This document shows positions 13,701 through 23,172 of a stretch of DNA of 64,000 bases, piece by piece. Every line of letters starts with the position of its first letter. Position 1 is the stretch's first letter. The stretch is taken from positions 8,177,636-8,241,635 of the forward strand of contig JANVCC010000011.1 of assembly GCA_025345505.1 (NCBI GenBank), written 5' to 3'. The notes under the pieces are model-generated. The model was not told where the DNA came from and did no database searches. It worked only from the letters and a program-made list of their open reading frames with translations. The position numbers and the translations under genes were made by a program. Source of the DNA: Todiramphus chloris collaris (Eukaryota; Chordata; Aves; Coraciiformes; Alcedinidae).

Positions 13701-16700
13701 GCCACACTGTCCAATAATTTGAAATTTGGATATTTTTGAATATTTTGCCACTAGTCTGCCTAGACTATGCCACTGCTAAGTAGAGCTAGCACTTAAAGTT
13801 GCATGTTCTTTGACCTATGTGTGGTTTACTGATGGTGGCAACAAGAAGTCTTTGTCTTGGTTCCTAAAAAAAAATCTTACTGTTTTGCAGCTTTTGGTGT
13901 TGGATAATTCTCTGTCCAACGCTGATCATAGGATAATTCATGTTAGAAGGAACCTCCGAAGGTCTCTAGGTGAACCTGCCCAAGGCAGGGTCAGCTCTGA
14001 GGTCAGAACAGGTTGCTCAGAGATTTATCCCCCCTGGTCTTGAAAGATAAAACCATAGTGCTTGTCTGTCCTCAGGATAAAAAGATTCTCCTTGTATCCA
14101 GTCAGAACTTCTCTTGTTTCAGTTTATGGGCACATGATGGCAAGTGCAAGCACCATGAGAAGTTTGCCTCAGGGCTTGGTCAGGCAGGACTGGTTCATCT
14201 CTATGCCACAACAAGGATATTGTGCTGGCCTGTGAAATGTTATTTCATGTTACAGGAATTCACAGTATGCCTCCTGCCTGAGAAGCTTTTATGTTTTTGT
14301 CAACATTATGTAGTATTCAGTTTAGGACTTGGCTGCTAATGACCAATATCAGGTACATCTGCATACACACACACACACATGAATACACAGACATGAACAC
14401 ACACACTTTCAGTCTTTCTCGGAACCCTGTATGTGTGGAGGGATGTATCAGTAAAACACAAGTTGTTTGGATTTATAAAATCCCAGACCTGCCTGAAGAG
14501 TCTGGTTCTGGCAATCTGTGCTCTTGGTTTTGGTATTTCTGTACATTCTACAAGTAGCAAATAATAATATTCACAAAAATTCTGATTTCTAGCATCTCAA
14601 AGGCAAGTTTTCACACAGAATTCCATAGTCTTCAATGTAGGAATATGGGTTATCTGGTTTTTGTTCAGTGAGAACTTTCAGATCATGATCACAGTGTAAG
14701 ATACATCTTTAATTTGAAATATTTGGTTTGTTAAATGATTCAGTCAGAACTGGAAGTTAAATACTTCCTTCCTGCTCCTTTCAGATGCTCTCTTTTCAGC
14801 TGTGAAGAATTTTACAGAAATTGCTGCTAGCTTTCATGAAAGACTGCAACAAATAGATACCAACAAGTAAGTTTAACTCTCTTTTTCCTTCGAGTCAAAT
14901 ACTCCACATAGCCCTCTGGGCTCAGGGGCCATAGTCTGCACTTGCATTTAGTCCCCTGAATAACCTTGATGACAAATGGCTGTCAGTCATTTGTTTCATT
15001 AGAAGTCTTTATGTACTCCTGTCTTTAAGAATCTGGTTACTCTAGAAAACAAAGTATAGAAATGTTGTATTAGTGGACATCAGAGACACTGCAGAGCCTG
15101 GAAATCTATCCATGTTAGCTTCAAAAAGTGTCCAAGCTGATTGGTGTCAGTTCTTGAAGAGGTTTTAGTTGAGGAGCAGTCCTAGGGTGCTATGTGAAAG
15201 TGACTAGAATGTTGGTTAACATAAGCAGAGCCAGCTCAGGTGTGTAACTCCCTCTAAGTAGAGTCACAGCCTAAGATTTTATTACTGCATTATCATTAAA
15301 ATACAAATGTTGACTCGTGGTCTTTTGTTGCCAGCAGTCTAGTTTTCAAGATATTGGTGCAACTTAATAAAATAAAAAAAAAGTTGCTGTACCATGATTG
15401 TAGTTGTGGCAAGCTTTTTTATGAGCTTTCAAAAAATTATACGTACCATCTATGCCAAAAGGCCTAATCTGCACTTGACTTAATTCTTGATTTATTCTTT
15501 ATAGGCCATGCCTGGAATAAGAAAACAAACTTCTTTTTATATATACATATGTGTATGTTAAATTTCTTGGGAAGAATCTCATTTAGCCATATGCTTACCC
15601 TTATGGAAGACAAAATGAGAATAAAAGCCATCTTTTTAATGGCAGCAACTTTCAAGATAAATGAGCTAACAATAATTTCATATGTAAAATGTGACATTTA
15701 TAACATATGACATGTATGTCACATTTTCAAAACGGTTTTATAGATAGGTGGCCTAAATCTGAGGATTAATTCAACAGAACAGTTTCAGTTTCCATTTACA
15801 CCAATGTAAAGTTGAAACAATTTCATTGGTGGTAGTAGGGTTACTCCAGGATTACTCTGATATAAATTTTACCATTTTTTAATTGGCGAATACCACTGAG
15901 GCTCTGCAATGAGTTACTATCATACCTGCATATATTTGGTATAATCTTCTTCACAGTTCTTCTATTTGTTAAGCATCAGTAGTATGCTCAGAGCTATTCA
16001 AAGCAGACAGACACAGATGATCTCTTCACTAGGGAATTTATAGTCTGCCATCAGAAAAACATAGTTCTTGGATGATTCAAATGATGATTTGAACAGCACA
16101 GGGTTCCTGTTTCTCAGATGTTGTGGTTTTACATAAAAATAAATGTGATTTTATTGAAGTAATTTGCAGATGAGTGGCTTTTTGGACTTTAGAAAAGTGT
16201 CATACAAAAGAAGAGAATTCTCTGCCTAAGCATCCTAATGAAAAGGAGATAAAGGAGGAAGATGTAACATACAGGAAAATACCTGAAAGTCTCTGTCTTC
16301 TTTGACACTGTTCCTTGGCCTTTAAAAACAGCTTTAAGAGACTTTCGGATTATTAACTAGACTGTCTCACAACACAGATCAGCATAATTCTGCTTGTGCA
16401 TGTTATCTGTCATGGGCTGTCATGTGGGCTACACATTAAGTTCAACATCTTGGCTCTCCTGTCCTTCAAAATCCAGAGCTGGGTACTTTGGGGCACAGCT
16501 TGACAGCAAGACAAAAATTCTTTGCTAACATATTTCTCTTGTTTTCTTTTTAGTCTACTTGCTGTCAGGTCACTAAATGATCAGCTCATGTTTCTAGAAA
16601 GGGCTTTCATCGATCCTCTTGGATTACCTGGCAGGCCATTCTATAGGTAAGAAAAGCTTGGTTTACATTTTCTGCCTGCAGTACCCTATGAGAATTCCTT

Positions 16701-17861
16701 TAAGATTTACAGATCTGTAAATTCAATTGTAATGATTTTGTTAAACATGGTAAAAGTAGATTAAACAGGACAAATAAGATTGAAAATGGAAAACAGCATT
16801 AGGGAAAACTTCAGTGAGATGCACTATACAGAATGAGTAATAGTTGTGTTGGAAGGCTATTCCAGATCAGTAAACCCATTTCCATTGATTTTCATGGACT
16901 TCTAAACAGATTTGAAAGCTTAGCCCTGGCCTCAGTTAAAGTAATTTCAGTTATAAAGGAGCTATAGAAAGTTACTGTGATTTGAACGTGAAATAGGGAA
17001 TAATTGAAGTATCAACAATTGGATTGATTACAACAGAACAGTCGTGCTACCAAATCCAGAGTAGAGGGCAGTACTTACCATAGCAGTGAAATTAATTTAA
17101 TGGTTCCTTCATAAAGTTCAAAAAGTATATCTTGTTTGAAAGGATAGTCAGTTTCAGCTTTTTGCTCCTTCTACCAGTCTGCATACTTCAGAACAGTAGT
17201 CTTTCCACTAAAAAGTAACTGTAGAAAGACAACTTAAGATCTACAATCATTTTACTGCTCAGAGCTTCTGTTTGAGAATCTGTTGAGAACAGTCTCTTGT
17301 TAAAGCATCAGCTTTCCCACCTCAAAGTATGCTTGTATCTATTGGAGATTGTGTATGTCTGTGAGAAAAGAAGATGACTTCTTTTTTTATCTTTCTCTTT
17401 CATCTAAAATGAGGGAAAGGAAAATAGTCCACTTTATCTCAAGTTTTCTTAGCTACAAAGCTCTGGAATTGACATGGAATAATGTAGTTTATGTACTTCT
17501 CTTGCTTCATTGATTATAGGTACTATTGCTGCAATAATCTTATTTATCTATGTCTTCAGTGTCAAGAACTTAACACGTGATATAAAAACAGATGAATTTT
17601 ACTCAGAAAATGTTATGGTTTATTTTCATAATACAGTATATTGTGTGTTTTTTCCCCCAAATTCTCTACAGACATGTTATCTTTGCTCCAAGCAGCCATA
17701 ACAAGTATGCAGGAGAATCATTCCCGGGGATCTATGATGCCATGTTTGACATTAAAAACAAAGCTGATCAACATGAAGCCTGGGAAGAAGTTAAGAGGCA
17801 GATTTCCATTGCAGCCTTCACTGTACAGGCAGCGGCAGAAACACTGAAAGAAGTAGCATAA
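1599..17861 (+). CDS. FOLH1: FOLH1 (glutamate carboxypeptidase II), exons 6-19, 5' part missing
   Basis: Fourteen exons spliced at GT-AG sites give 1614 coding bases: 537 residues plus a TAA stop. With the last residue set to 750, every landmark falls on the human GCPII number without a gap. These are zinc ligands H377, D387, E425, D453 and H553, catalytic E424, calcium ligands T269, Y272, E433 and E436, and substrate-pocket N257, R463, N519, R534, R536, Y552, K699 and Y700. The family is a type II membrane M28 peptidase that removes C-terminal glutamate from NAAG and folyl-poly-gamma-glutamate outside the cell. The part present covers the end of the protease-associated side, the apical region, the peptidase core and the C-terminal helical dimerisation domain. 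FOLH1 rather than NAALAD2 is indicated by [17 protein letters not shown], Asn at 519 and the EVA C-terminus. The N-terminal 213 residues lie upstream of the window. Confidence 0.95.
1786..3252 (+). other. FOLH1: FOLH1 intron 6
   Basis: 1467 bp with no coding exon and no repeat I can name. Open frames on the minus strand here show no resemblance to known proteins. Confidence 0.7.
3253..3346 (+). CDS. FOLH1: FOLH1 exon 7
   Basis: 94 bp after acceptor ctttcag, encoding residues 276-307 ([20 protein letters not shown], then [12 protein letters not shown]). This is the linker into the second half of the protease-associated domain. Donor is gtaagt. The IPVHPIGY motif is shared with NAALAD2 exon 7. 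Confidence 0.95.
3347..5510 (+). other. FOLH1: FOLH1 intron 7
   Basis: 2164 bp, AT-rich, ending in a long polypyrimidine tract (about 5478-5502) just before an AATAATAG acceptor. No exon or named repeat is seen. The matching NAALAD2 intron is only 275 bp. Confidence 0.7.
5511..5609 (+). CDS. FOLH1: FOLH1 exon 8
   Basis: 99 bp, residues 307-340: [14 protein letters not shown] then [13 protein letters not shown]324-V-S is a potential N-glycosylation sequon. The acceptor is a weak aatag after a strong pyrimidine run; the donor is gtcagt. Length equals NAALAD2 exon 8. Confidence 0.94.
5610..6539 (+). other. FOLH1: FOLH1 intron 8
   Basis: 930 bp of AT-rich sequence with no recognised element. 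Confidence 0.7.
6540..6625 (+). CDS. FOLH1: FOLH1 exon 9
   Basis: 86 bp, residues 340-369: [20 protein letters not shown] then TIRGTVEP. This segment leads into the first zinc-site strand of the peptidase domain. Acceptor is acactag, donor gtagtc. The +3 to +6 bases of the donor are not consensus, but frame and length agree with the paralogue. Confidence 0.93.
6626..7601 (+). other. FOLH1: FOLH1 intron 9
   Basis: 976 bp with a T14-15 run at about 7560-7574 near the acceptor. No other element is seen. Confidence 0.7.
7602..7721 (+). CDS. FOLH1: FOLH1 exon 10 (first zinc ligands)
   Basis: 120 bp, residues 369-409: [20 protein letters not shown]. It carries zinc ligand H377 in LGGH and the bridging zinc ligand D387 in GGID. 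It continues with [20 protein letters not shown]. The minus-strand open frames across it are shadows. Confidence 0.96.
7722..8766 (+). other. FOLH1: FOLH1 intron 10
   Basis: 1045 bp. A lysine-rich open frame at 8400-8591 has no family resemblance and is read as non-coding. No repeat is recognised. Confidence 0.65.
8767..8849 (+). CDS. FOLH1: FOLH1 exon 11 (catalytic glutamate)
   Basis: 83 bp, residues 409-436: [20 protein letters not shown] then [14 protein letters not shown] supplies catalytic base E424 and zinc ligand E425; TEWAE supplies calcium ligands E433 and E436. Acceptor attgcag, donor gtaaac. Confidence 0.96.
8850..9093 (+). other. FOLH1: FOLH1 intron 11
   Basis: Short intron of 244 bp with a CCTT/CCCT-rich pyrimidine stretch near 8925-8962. 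Confidence 0.75.
9094..9157 (+). CDS. FOLH1: FOLH1 exon 12
   Basis: 64 bp, residues 437-458: [20 protein letters not shown] then EG. D453 in NADSS is a zinc ligand. Acceptor cccatag, donor gtacat. Confidence 0.95.
9158..9676 (+). other. FOLH1: FOLH1 intron 12
   Basis: 519 bp. Two minus-strand open frames overlap it (9115-9360 and 9428-9706); neither resembles a known protein. No repeat is recognised. Confidence 0.65.
9677..9744 (+). CDS. FOLH1: FOLH1 exon 13
   Basis: 68 bp, residues 458-480: [20 protein letters not shown] then TKE. R463 of the arginine patch lies in LRVDC, and NYT at 459 is a sequon shared with the family. Confidence 0.95.
9745..11713 (+). other. FOLH1: FOLH1 intron 13
   Basis: 1969 bp, AT-rich, with no exon or named repeat that I can support. 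Confidence 0.65.
11714..11805 (+). CDS. FOLH1: FOLH1 exon 14
   Basis: 92 bp, residues 481-511: [20 protein letters not shown] then [11 protein letters not shown]. The [15 protein letters not shown] block is a family signature, and the segment after it is the variable loop. Acceptor tttctag, donor gtcagt. Confidence 0.95.
11806..12436 (+). other. FOLH1: FOLH1 intron 14
   Basis: 631 bp with nothing recognised. It ends in an unusual acceptor, AAAAG, preceded by a short T-rich tract. Confidence 0.65.
12437..12527 (+). CDS. FOLH1: FOLH1 exon 15 (arginine patch)
   Basis: 91 bp, residues 511-541: [20 protein letters not shown] then [11 protein letters not shown]519, R534 and R536 bind the substrate side chains in GCPII, and all are present. 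Asn at 519 is the FOLH1 state, whereas the neighbour gene has Ser. The acceptor AAAAG is weak but the reading frame requires it. Confidence 0.95.
12528..13318 (+). other. FOLH1: FOLH1 intron 15
   Basis: 791 bp. The overlapping open frames on both strands at about 12624-12878 show no homology. A TTTG-rich run lies just upstream of the acceptor. Confidence 0.65.
13319..13583 (+). CDS. FOLH1: FOLH1 exon 16
   Basis: 265 bp, residues 542-630. It begins [20 protein letters not shown] with Y552 and zinc ligand H553. It continues through [20 protein letters not shown] and [20 protein letters not shown] into the helical dimerisation domain. QVRGG and ANSIVLPF are FOLH1-type. Acceptor tttcag, donor gtatgt. 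Confidence 0.96.
13925..14150 (-). mobile_element. CR1 LINE fragment, antisense
   Basis: The + strand reads like the reverse complement of an avian CR1 3' region: AGAAGGAACCTCCGAAGGTC near the start, GCAGGGTCAGCTCTGAGGTC in the middle, then ATCCAGTCAGAACTTCTCTTG near the end. Boundaries are approximate. It lies inside FOLH1 intron 16. Family from memory of CR1 consensus. Confidence 0.75.
14362..14407. repeat. (CA)n-rich microsatellite
   Basis: Interrupted CA/TACA repeat: an uninterrupted (CA)7-8 core, then GAATACACAGACATGAACAC and a second CA run. Low-complexity sequence in FOLH1 intron 16. Confidence 0.9.
14785..14866 (+). CDS. FOLH1: FOLH1 exon 17
   Basis: 82 bp, residues 630-657: [20 protein letters not shown] then LQQIDTN. 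Part of the C-terminal helical domain. NFT is a sequon at the family-conserved N638 position. Acceptor tttcag, donor gtaagt. Confidence 0.95.
14867..16553 (+). other. FOLH1: FOLH1 intron 17
   Basis: 1687 bp, AT-rich, with no recognised repeat or exon. Confidence 0.65.
16554..16646 (+). CDS. FOLH1: FOLH1 exon 18
   Basis: 93 bp, residues 657-688: [20 protein letters not shown] then [12 protein letters not shown]. The start ([10 protein letters not shown]) departs from the NPI-xxR-MMND form usual in the family; the rest is conserved. Acceptor ttttag, donor gtaaga. Confidence 0.95.
16647..17671 (+). other. FOLH1: FOLH1 intron 18
   Basis: 1025 bp with no element recognised. The + strand open frame at 17510-17701 is intronic. 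Confidence 0.7.
17672..17861 (+). CDS. FOLH1: FOLH1 exon 19, C-terminus and stop
   Basis: 190 bp including TAA, residues 688-750: [20 protein letters not shown], then [20 protein letters not shown] and the terminal [14 protein letters not shown]699 and Y700 of the glutarate-sensor loop are in NKYAG. The EVA ending matches FOLH1 rather than NAALAD2. Acceptor is ctctacag. Confidence 0.96.
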
Positions 17862-19700
17862 ATATCAACAACATAATCATCAATGAAGACTATGTATGAC
17901 AGTTTGCAGAAGCCTTAAAAATGGAGCATTTGAAACACTAGGAGGACTATTACAGAGAACACAATATCAAAAAAACAACAACTTGTTCTTTGCAAATAAT
18001 ATATTCAAGCGGAACATATTTAACAATACTAACAAGGTAATGTACTCCATTTGGAAAGCTCAGGCTTTAGATAACTTCTGAAGTGAGAATCAAAAAGTTT
18101 CAGTTTTCATATTTTAGGAATTGCTAACAACTGGATTTATTTCCAGAGCTTTGAATTTTTCTATCTTGATTGTTACAGTACTACCCATGGTGCATTAGGA
18201 AACGTTAAGTCATTTCATGTTTCTGTCAGGTTCTAATTTTGTTACTGACTTTTTATTACTTGCTTTGAAGTTGCAAAATTATACTCCAAGATAGCCATTC
18301 CAGATCTCTTTTTGCACAAAGAATCATGTATGAAGACGCGAAAACCGTCATATACTGTGTGAGGGATGTATAATAATCATAAGAAGTTTTGGGCAGCCAG
18401 CCCAGAATAACTCATCCATGATGTTCTCATCACATGCTGAGTCTTGCAGCTGTTTGCAAATAAAATTAAGCAAGAAGCTTTCTAGTCACCAGAGTAAAAA
18501 CAAGGCAATACATGTTGTCAGACATATAATCATCTTGCAAAACATGTCTTCTAAGATGAAGACCTACTTCTATTCTTTTATGCAAAATCTACCCCTCCTA
18601 TGCCTTGTCCATATCAAGGTATTTTTAATATGAAGACAATTAGAAGCAAGGAAAATTCATCATGTCCTTAGTTTGAAAGGCAACCAAATGATTACCATCT
18701 TTGTAAAGTCTCTATTTCTGATTTTGGTGTGTGGCTTACTCTTACGACAGGCTTGTCAAAAGACTACAGTGCGGCAACTGAGATCAGACAAAGAAGACTC
18801 AGAAAATCAGGTCCCTTCAGTTCCACAAAGACTATTCCAGGCAGAAGTGGTTGGTGTCATTACTAGACAGCAAAGGGTAAAGCCTATGTAGCTAATTACT
18901 GAAGCTGATTTGTAGTCAGCTGTTCAAGCCATACAGCAAAGTACTTATATGGATGCATATGCAACCGACCATTTCCTATATGTGTCACTAGGATTATGAA
19001 TTCTAAACAAAAAGAAAAAAAAAGAAAGAACAGTTATGTATGCACTGAGAAATGTCGTTTCACATGACTCATTTAATAGGATGATACAAAGAAGCAATGG
19101 TCACATTTCCCATTTATTAAAAAAATCAGGCCAACTGACATGTGACAGCAATGACATGTTCCTACCAGAAAAGTGGGTAATAGTTAAGTATATAAGCAAT
19201 GTACATTAAAATCACTGTCTGTTAATATGCCCTTGCAAACATTGTAGCTGCACTGAGAAACATTTCCAGTCCATTGATTCTTAGTACTCAAAAAACTGTC
19301 TGAACCAGACACATGAGCAAAGAGATGTATGTTATGAAGCAGCCTACTAAGGAAAGGCAGACAGTGAGAAGCCACATACAAGAATAACTACTTTTTAAGC
19401 ATCTGTGGACTTTGTTAGATCTGTCAGGATATCTCAGAGGCATAACTATTAGCTAACACAAGCCCTGATGTGAAAACCTTTTCTATATAACAAGACAAGA
19501 TAAGGCTTGTGTGCTGATTCTCATTGAGCAAAGTAGAACTCCAAGAAATGTAAGTCTTTTTACTTCTAGACTTCTACAAGGAGTTGAAATTCACTCGTAA
19601 CACTGCCAAGTTCTGTCGACCAGATTAGCTATTTTGGCTCTCACATTTGATATTGCATTGTAATTAGCCAATAAAGACTGTTGAAATAAGTAAAAAAACC
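17862..19700 (+). other. FOLH1: FOLH1 3' UTR and downstream flank
   Basis: AT-rich sequence after the stop. AATAAA hexamers occur at 18459-18464 and 19670-19675. The second is followed within 20 bases by an A-rich stretch, so it is a candidate cleavage region, but the true end cannot be read from sequence alone. Confidence 0.4.
19670..19675 (+). terminator. FOLH1: Candidate poly(A) signal AATAAA for FOLH1
   Basis: Canonical hexamer about 1.8 kb past the stop, followed by TGTTGAAATAAG and an A/C-rich tract. An alternative hexamer sits at 18459-18464. Inference only. Confidence 0.3.
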
Positions 19701-20439
19701 CAAACAAAACAAAACCCCAAAAATAACCCCAAACCTGTTGTTAACAGGAACAAAACCCAAAATCAGCTAAGTATGTTAAATTCATAGTATATTGATGACC
19801 TAACATGAGACAGTTTTTTATGTTATCTACAGATGCTTTCAGCTAAAGATGGCCATCAGTTGTTTACTACAATGCACTTTCAGTTCTTTAATTTTCTAAA
19901 TATGCCCATAATTAATACTTGTAAGAACTAACAATGTAATTCCAGTCAGCTCCTTGCAAACAGTTGTTTGGCTTTTGCAGTTACTGCACACAAACTCTCC
20001 TGAGTCATTGATTAGTACACAGCAGCAGACGACTTAATTACAAGACAAGAGCTTTAGATGTATTTGGTAAGCAGAGGGAGGAACTTATCTGGTATTGTGG
20101 CATTATTGAGAGCATCCTTTCCAATTTGAGTAATTACATTAAAGTATCTGAAGGTGAAATGAAAAAATTAATAGTATTTTTTGAAGAACGTACTTTCTGT
20201 CATATGATCACAAATCAGATGCTGTCAAAATTTTCCAAAGAACTTGAAAGTATAAACTATACTTATACTAAAATGAGTCCTTGCTTTCATGAAACCAGTA
20301 ATGTCAGTGTTACTTTGTCTGGGAAGTCTGTCGACCTGGCAGCATAATTTCTAAATTCAGATGCTGTTGACACAGATTTTACTTCATGTGTTGGTTTAGC
20401 TGAGACAGACCAGTCAATGGTAGTGAAGATATTTGAGAT

Positions 20440-20582
20440 GGGACCTGTCCCTGGAGGCATTCAAAAAGCATATTGCTGTGGTGCTTAAGGACATGGTTTG
20501 GTGGTTATGGTAATGTTGGGTAGATGGTTGGACTTGATGATCTCAGAGGTCTTTTCCAACCTTAATGATTCTGTGATTCTAT
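20440..20582 (+). mobile_element. CR1 LINE 3' end, sense
   Basis: Contains CCCTGGAGGCATTCAAAAAG, GGACATGGTTTGGTGG, then GGACTTGATGATCTCAGAGG and CTTTTCCAACCTTAATG. It ends with the CR1 octamer repeat GATTCTGTGATTCTATG. 5' truncated, as usual for CR1. Confidence 0.9.
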
Positions 20583-20757
20583 GCTCATATCTGCTTGCAT
20601 GAGCAGTTTGAAGTGTGCTGCTGGACTACAGACAATACCACGGTGGAGCACAGCAGCCAACTCCTGCAGCTGGGAGTCAGAGTAAATTGCATTCTTCCAC
20701 TTGGTGGACAGCAACTCCCCAGGGAAGGGAATTTTAATGAATGGAAGAATATGATAC

Positions 20758-21075
20758 AAACATAGGATCACAGGGTTGGAAGAGAGCTCAGGAGGTCTCC
20801 AGTCTAAAACTTGTGTTCAAAGCTGGGAAAGCTGCAAGGTCAGACCAGGTTACACAGAGTTTTATTGAGTCCAGTCTTGAAAATCTCCAAGGATGGAGAC
20901 TGCATAACCTCTCTGTGCCACATATGCCAGTACTTCACAGCTCCCATGATGGAAAAGCTTTTTCTTATATCCAGACAGAACCTCTTGTTTAATTTGTAAC
21001 TTGTTTTTCATCCTCCTGTCATTCACCCCTAAAGAGGCTGGTTCTGACTTCCTGTACATGATGGAAGATATCATT
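20758..21075 (-). mobile_element. CR1 LINE fragment, antisense
   Basis: On the + strand it starts with CATAGGATCACAGGGTTGGA (the complemented 3' end). It runs through GGATGGAGACTGCATAACCT and ATATCCAGACAGAACCTCTTG to about CTGACTTCCTGTACATGATG. It lies 175 bp after a sense CR1 end, so the two form an inverted pair of CR1 pieces. Boundaries are approximate. Confidence 0.8.
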
Positions 21076-23082
21076 TGGTTTATGTTCAGTGGACAGTCCT
21101 TTACTCTTTCTGTGTCAGTCAGTACATTCCTCTTGTAGAAGAAAGGGTCAAAGTTTGCAAGCTGAACTTGTCAGCTGCCAGCAATGTAAACTTTGTTTTA
21201 GCTGGAATCTGATAATGGACTCCTGAAGTTGAAGGTAAGAGACTTGACTCAAAGCACCAAAATCTACTACAGTTTTAATCTGGAAGTCAGACTTCAGAGG
21301 CTGTGAGAGAGTTCTGGGGCACTGTGCGATTGGCAGAGTCAGAAGGAAACTACCGATTTTAAGTTGTGGTTGAGCATTCCCCTGTTGCCATTTTTCCTGC
21401 ATGAGCTTTCCCACAAACCAGGGCCCTTTGATCCTCAGGCCAGAAGTTCAACCTTTAGTCAAACAGCAGGTCCAGCAGCACAACAGCAGCAGAACTTTCT
21501 TGCTGCAGATATTAACCTTTGGGGCCCCATTGCTGAACAGCTACAACATACAATTTATAAACTTTGGCATTAATTCTGTGAATTACTTATATTTATGTAC
21601 TGTTGCTGTTTTTGCTGATTGGCTGGATAGCATAATTATGCATTAAAGAAACAAATGCATGCTAGTTTTGTATTTGGCATGTGTAACTTTGCTAGTTTTG
21701 GAGCTTTTCTATTTTACCATGGAGATATATATATATTTTATTAATTTTTTTTGCTAAGTAGAATATGTTTATCTGCAAGTTCTTCTGACTTCAGCTGAAC
21801 CTCACTCTTGTTTTCACTCTCAACATGTGAAATTCTCACCACTCCTGAGCTCAATATGAGGCCTATGGGTTTTCTTGCTAGTTTTAAAAGTGATATTAAT
21901 TTGGAGAAATACTGTGTGTTCTGTAGTCTGTCTGTGTTTTGCACCTTTTTCACCTGATCAGTGAAAAAAAAGTCTTTTCCTAGTTAGTAATCTTTTCACA
22001 GCACTTGTCTTGCAGAATTTTTGTGACTATTTAGGACAGGTTTTATCTCCCATCAGCCTCAAGTCTTAACTTTGGTTAAACTTAGACTGAAGTGGGTATT
22101 TTCAATATCGAATAAAATACCCACTATTAGAGAAGCAGTCTTAGCAGTATCTCTCACTGGTAGTATCATAGCTCTAGCTGGAAAAATTCCATGTAAAAGA
22201 ATAAAGTGGCTGATAGATTTTGATTTGATCAGGAAGAGACTCAAAGAGACATGAGTCCTATGATATACAGATTGTCTTAACACCTCTGAGTTCTCTCCTT
22301 GGCTGCTGAGATGCTCAGTAGCAGCTAAGAGTGTGATGAGCTTTGGTTTGGACCAGCTTCCTCCACCTCTCACAGATGTATCTTTGCATTCCAGGCATGC
22401 TACACTTCAGATCTCACCATGGCAGGCTCATTTGAGTCTGGCTTCAATTGCTCTGAGAAGCATTTGTAAGACATACTACAACTTTGGCTGGGTGATGTAG
22501 TGGTGTGTATAGTGGTTTATTTAGGCCATGTCCCAAGACTCAGGAAACATTGAGCATGCAGGATAGATAGGGGCATTCCTTATGCTCCACATCCTGGAAC
22601 TGGTAGCACCAGCAAAGAGGAGAAAGTAAAGAAGGTACAGAAGCAAAAAGAGTGGGAAAAGAAAGGAGCAGCAAAACAGTGCTAAAGAGAACCCTCTCTT
22701 CCAGCCCAGGCACTGATTAAAATGAAAGCTGGTACAGAAGGAGGTAGATTTATTCCCCCTTACTTCTATTGGAAAACTTAGTTCTAGCTGCTCTCTGCTC
22801 TCTCCCCACATTCTTTAAGAAGCGTCTGGATTGTTGCACCCTGTTCCCCCTTCCAAAAGGGAAGCCAGCAGCATCTGTGAACTCTGTTTCACCTGGGTGA
22901 ATGGTATTTATTCAGCCTTTATGCTGTTTTTTTCATCTTCCCAGGAAGTATGTAGGTAAGATAGCTCAGGGATACTTTTCAAATATCTATGGAGAAAGCA
23001 GATGTGGTCCAAGAGGGACAGTTAAAATACTGCGGTAGTGATGTCACTCTTTACATTACCCTCACAGCATACCAAGCTATTT
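21076..23082. other. Intergenic, mostly unassigned
   Basis: About 2 kb of unique-looking sequence. The only structure I can point to is a perfect 12-bp-stem palindrome at 22091-22125 (separate entry). Open frames on both strands show no family features. Confidence 0.6.
22091..22125. repeat. Perfect 12-bp inverted repeat with 11-nt loop
   Basis: AGTGGGTATTTT at 22091-22102 and AAAATACCCACT at 22114-22125 are exact reverse complements around an 11-nt loop. The flanks CTTAGACTG and CAGTCTTAG add imperfect complementarity further out. No tRNA or snRNA signature was found. Confidence 0.85.
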
Positions 23083-23172
23083 AATAGAATGGAATGGAAT
23101 GGAATAGAATAAGAATAAAAATAAAAATAAAAATAGAATAGAATAATAGAAAGAATAGAATGGAATAGAATA
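23083..23172. repeat. (GGAAT/TAGAA/AAAAT)n microsatellite
   Basis: A 90-bp run of pentamer-like units: GGAATGGAATGGAATAGAAT, then AATAAAAATAAAA, then AATAGAATAGAATAATAGAA. It ends in AGTTCGGGTT, which resembles the head of an antisense CR1 end, so it may be an expanded CR1-associated tail. That origin is inference. Confidence 0.85.

Larger units (their letters stand above)
13584..14784 (+). other. FOLH1: FOLH1 intron 16
   Basis: 1201 bp, holding an antisense CR1 fragment (about 13925-14150) and a CA-rich microsatellite (14362-14407), both listed separately. The rest is unassigned. Confidence 0.75.

Noticed and set aside
22091..22200. Possible snRNA or tRNA around the palindrome
   Set aside because: No Sm site, A/B boxes or cloverleaf. 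CTGGTAGTATCATAGC is only faintly like U4 and the rest does not fit.
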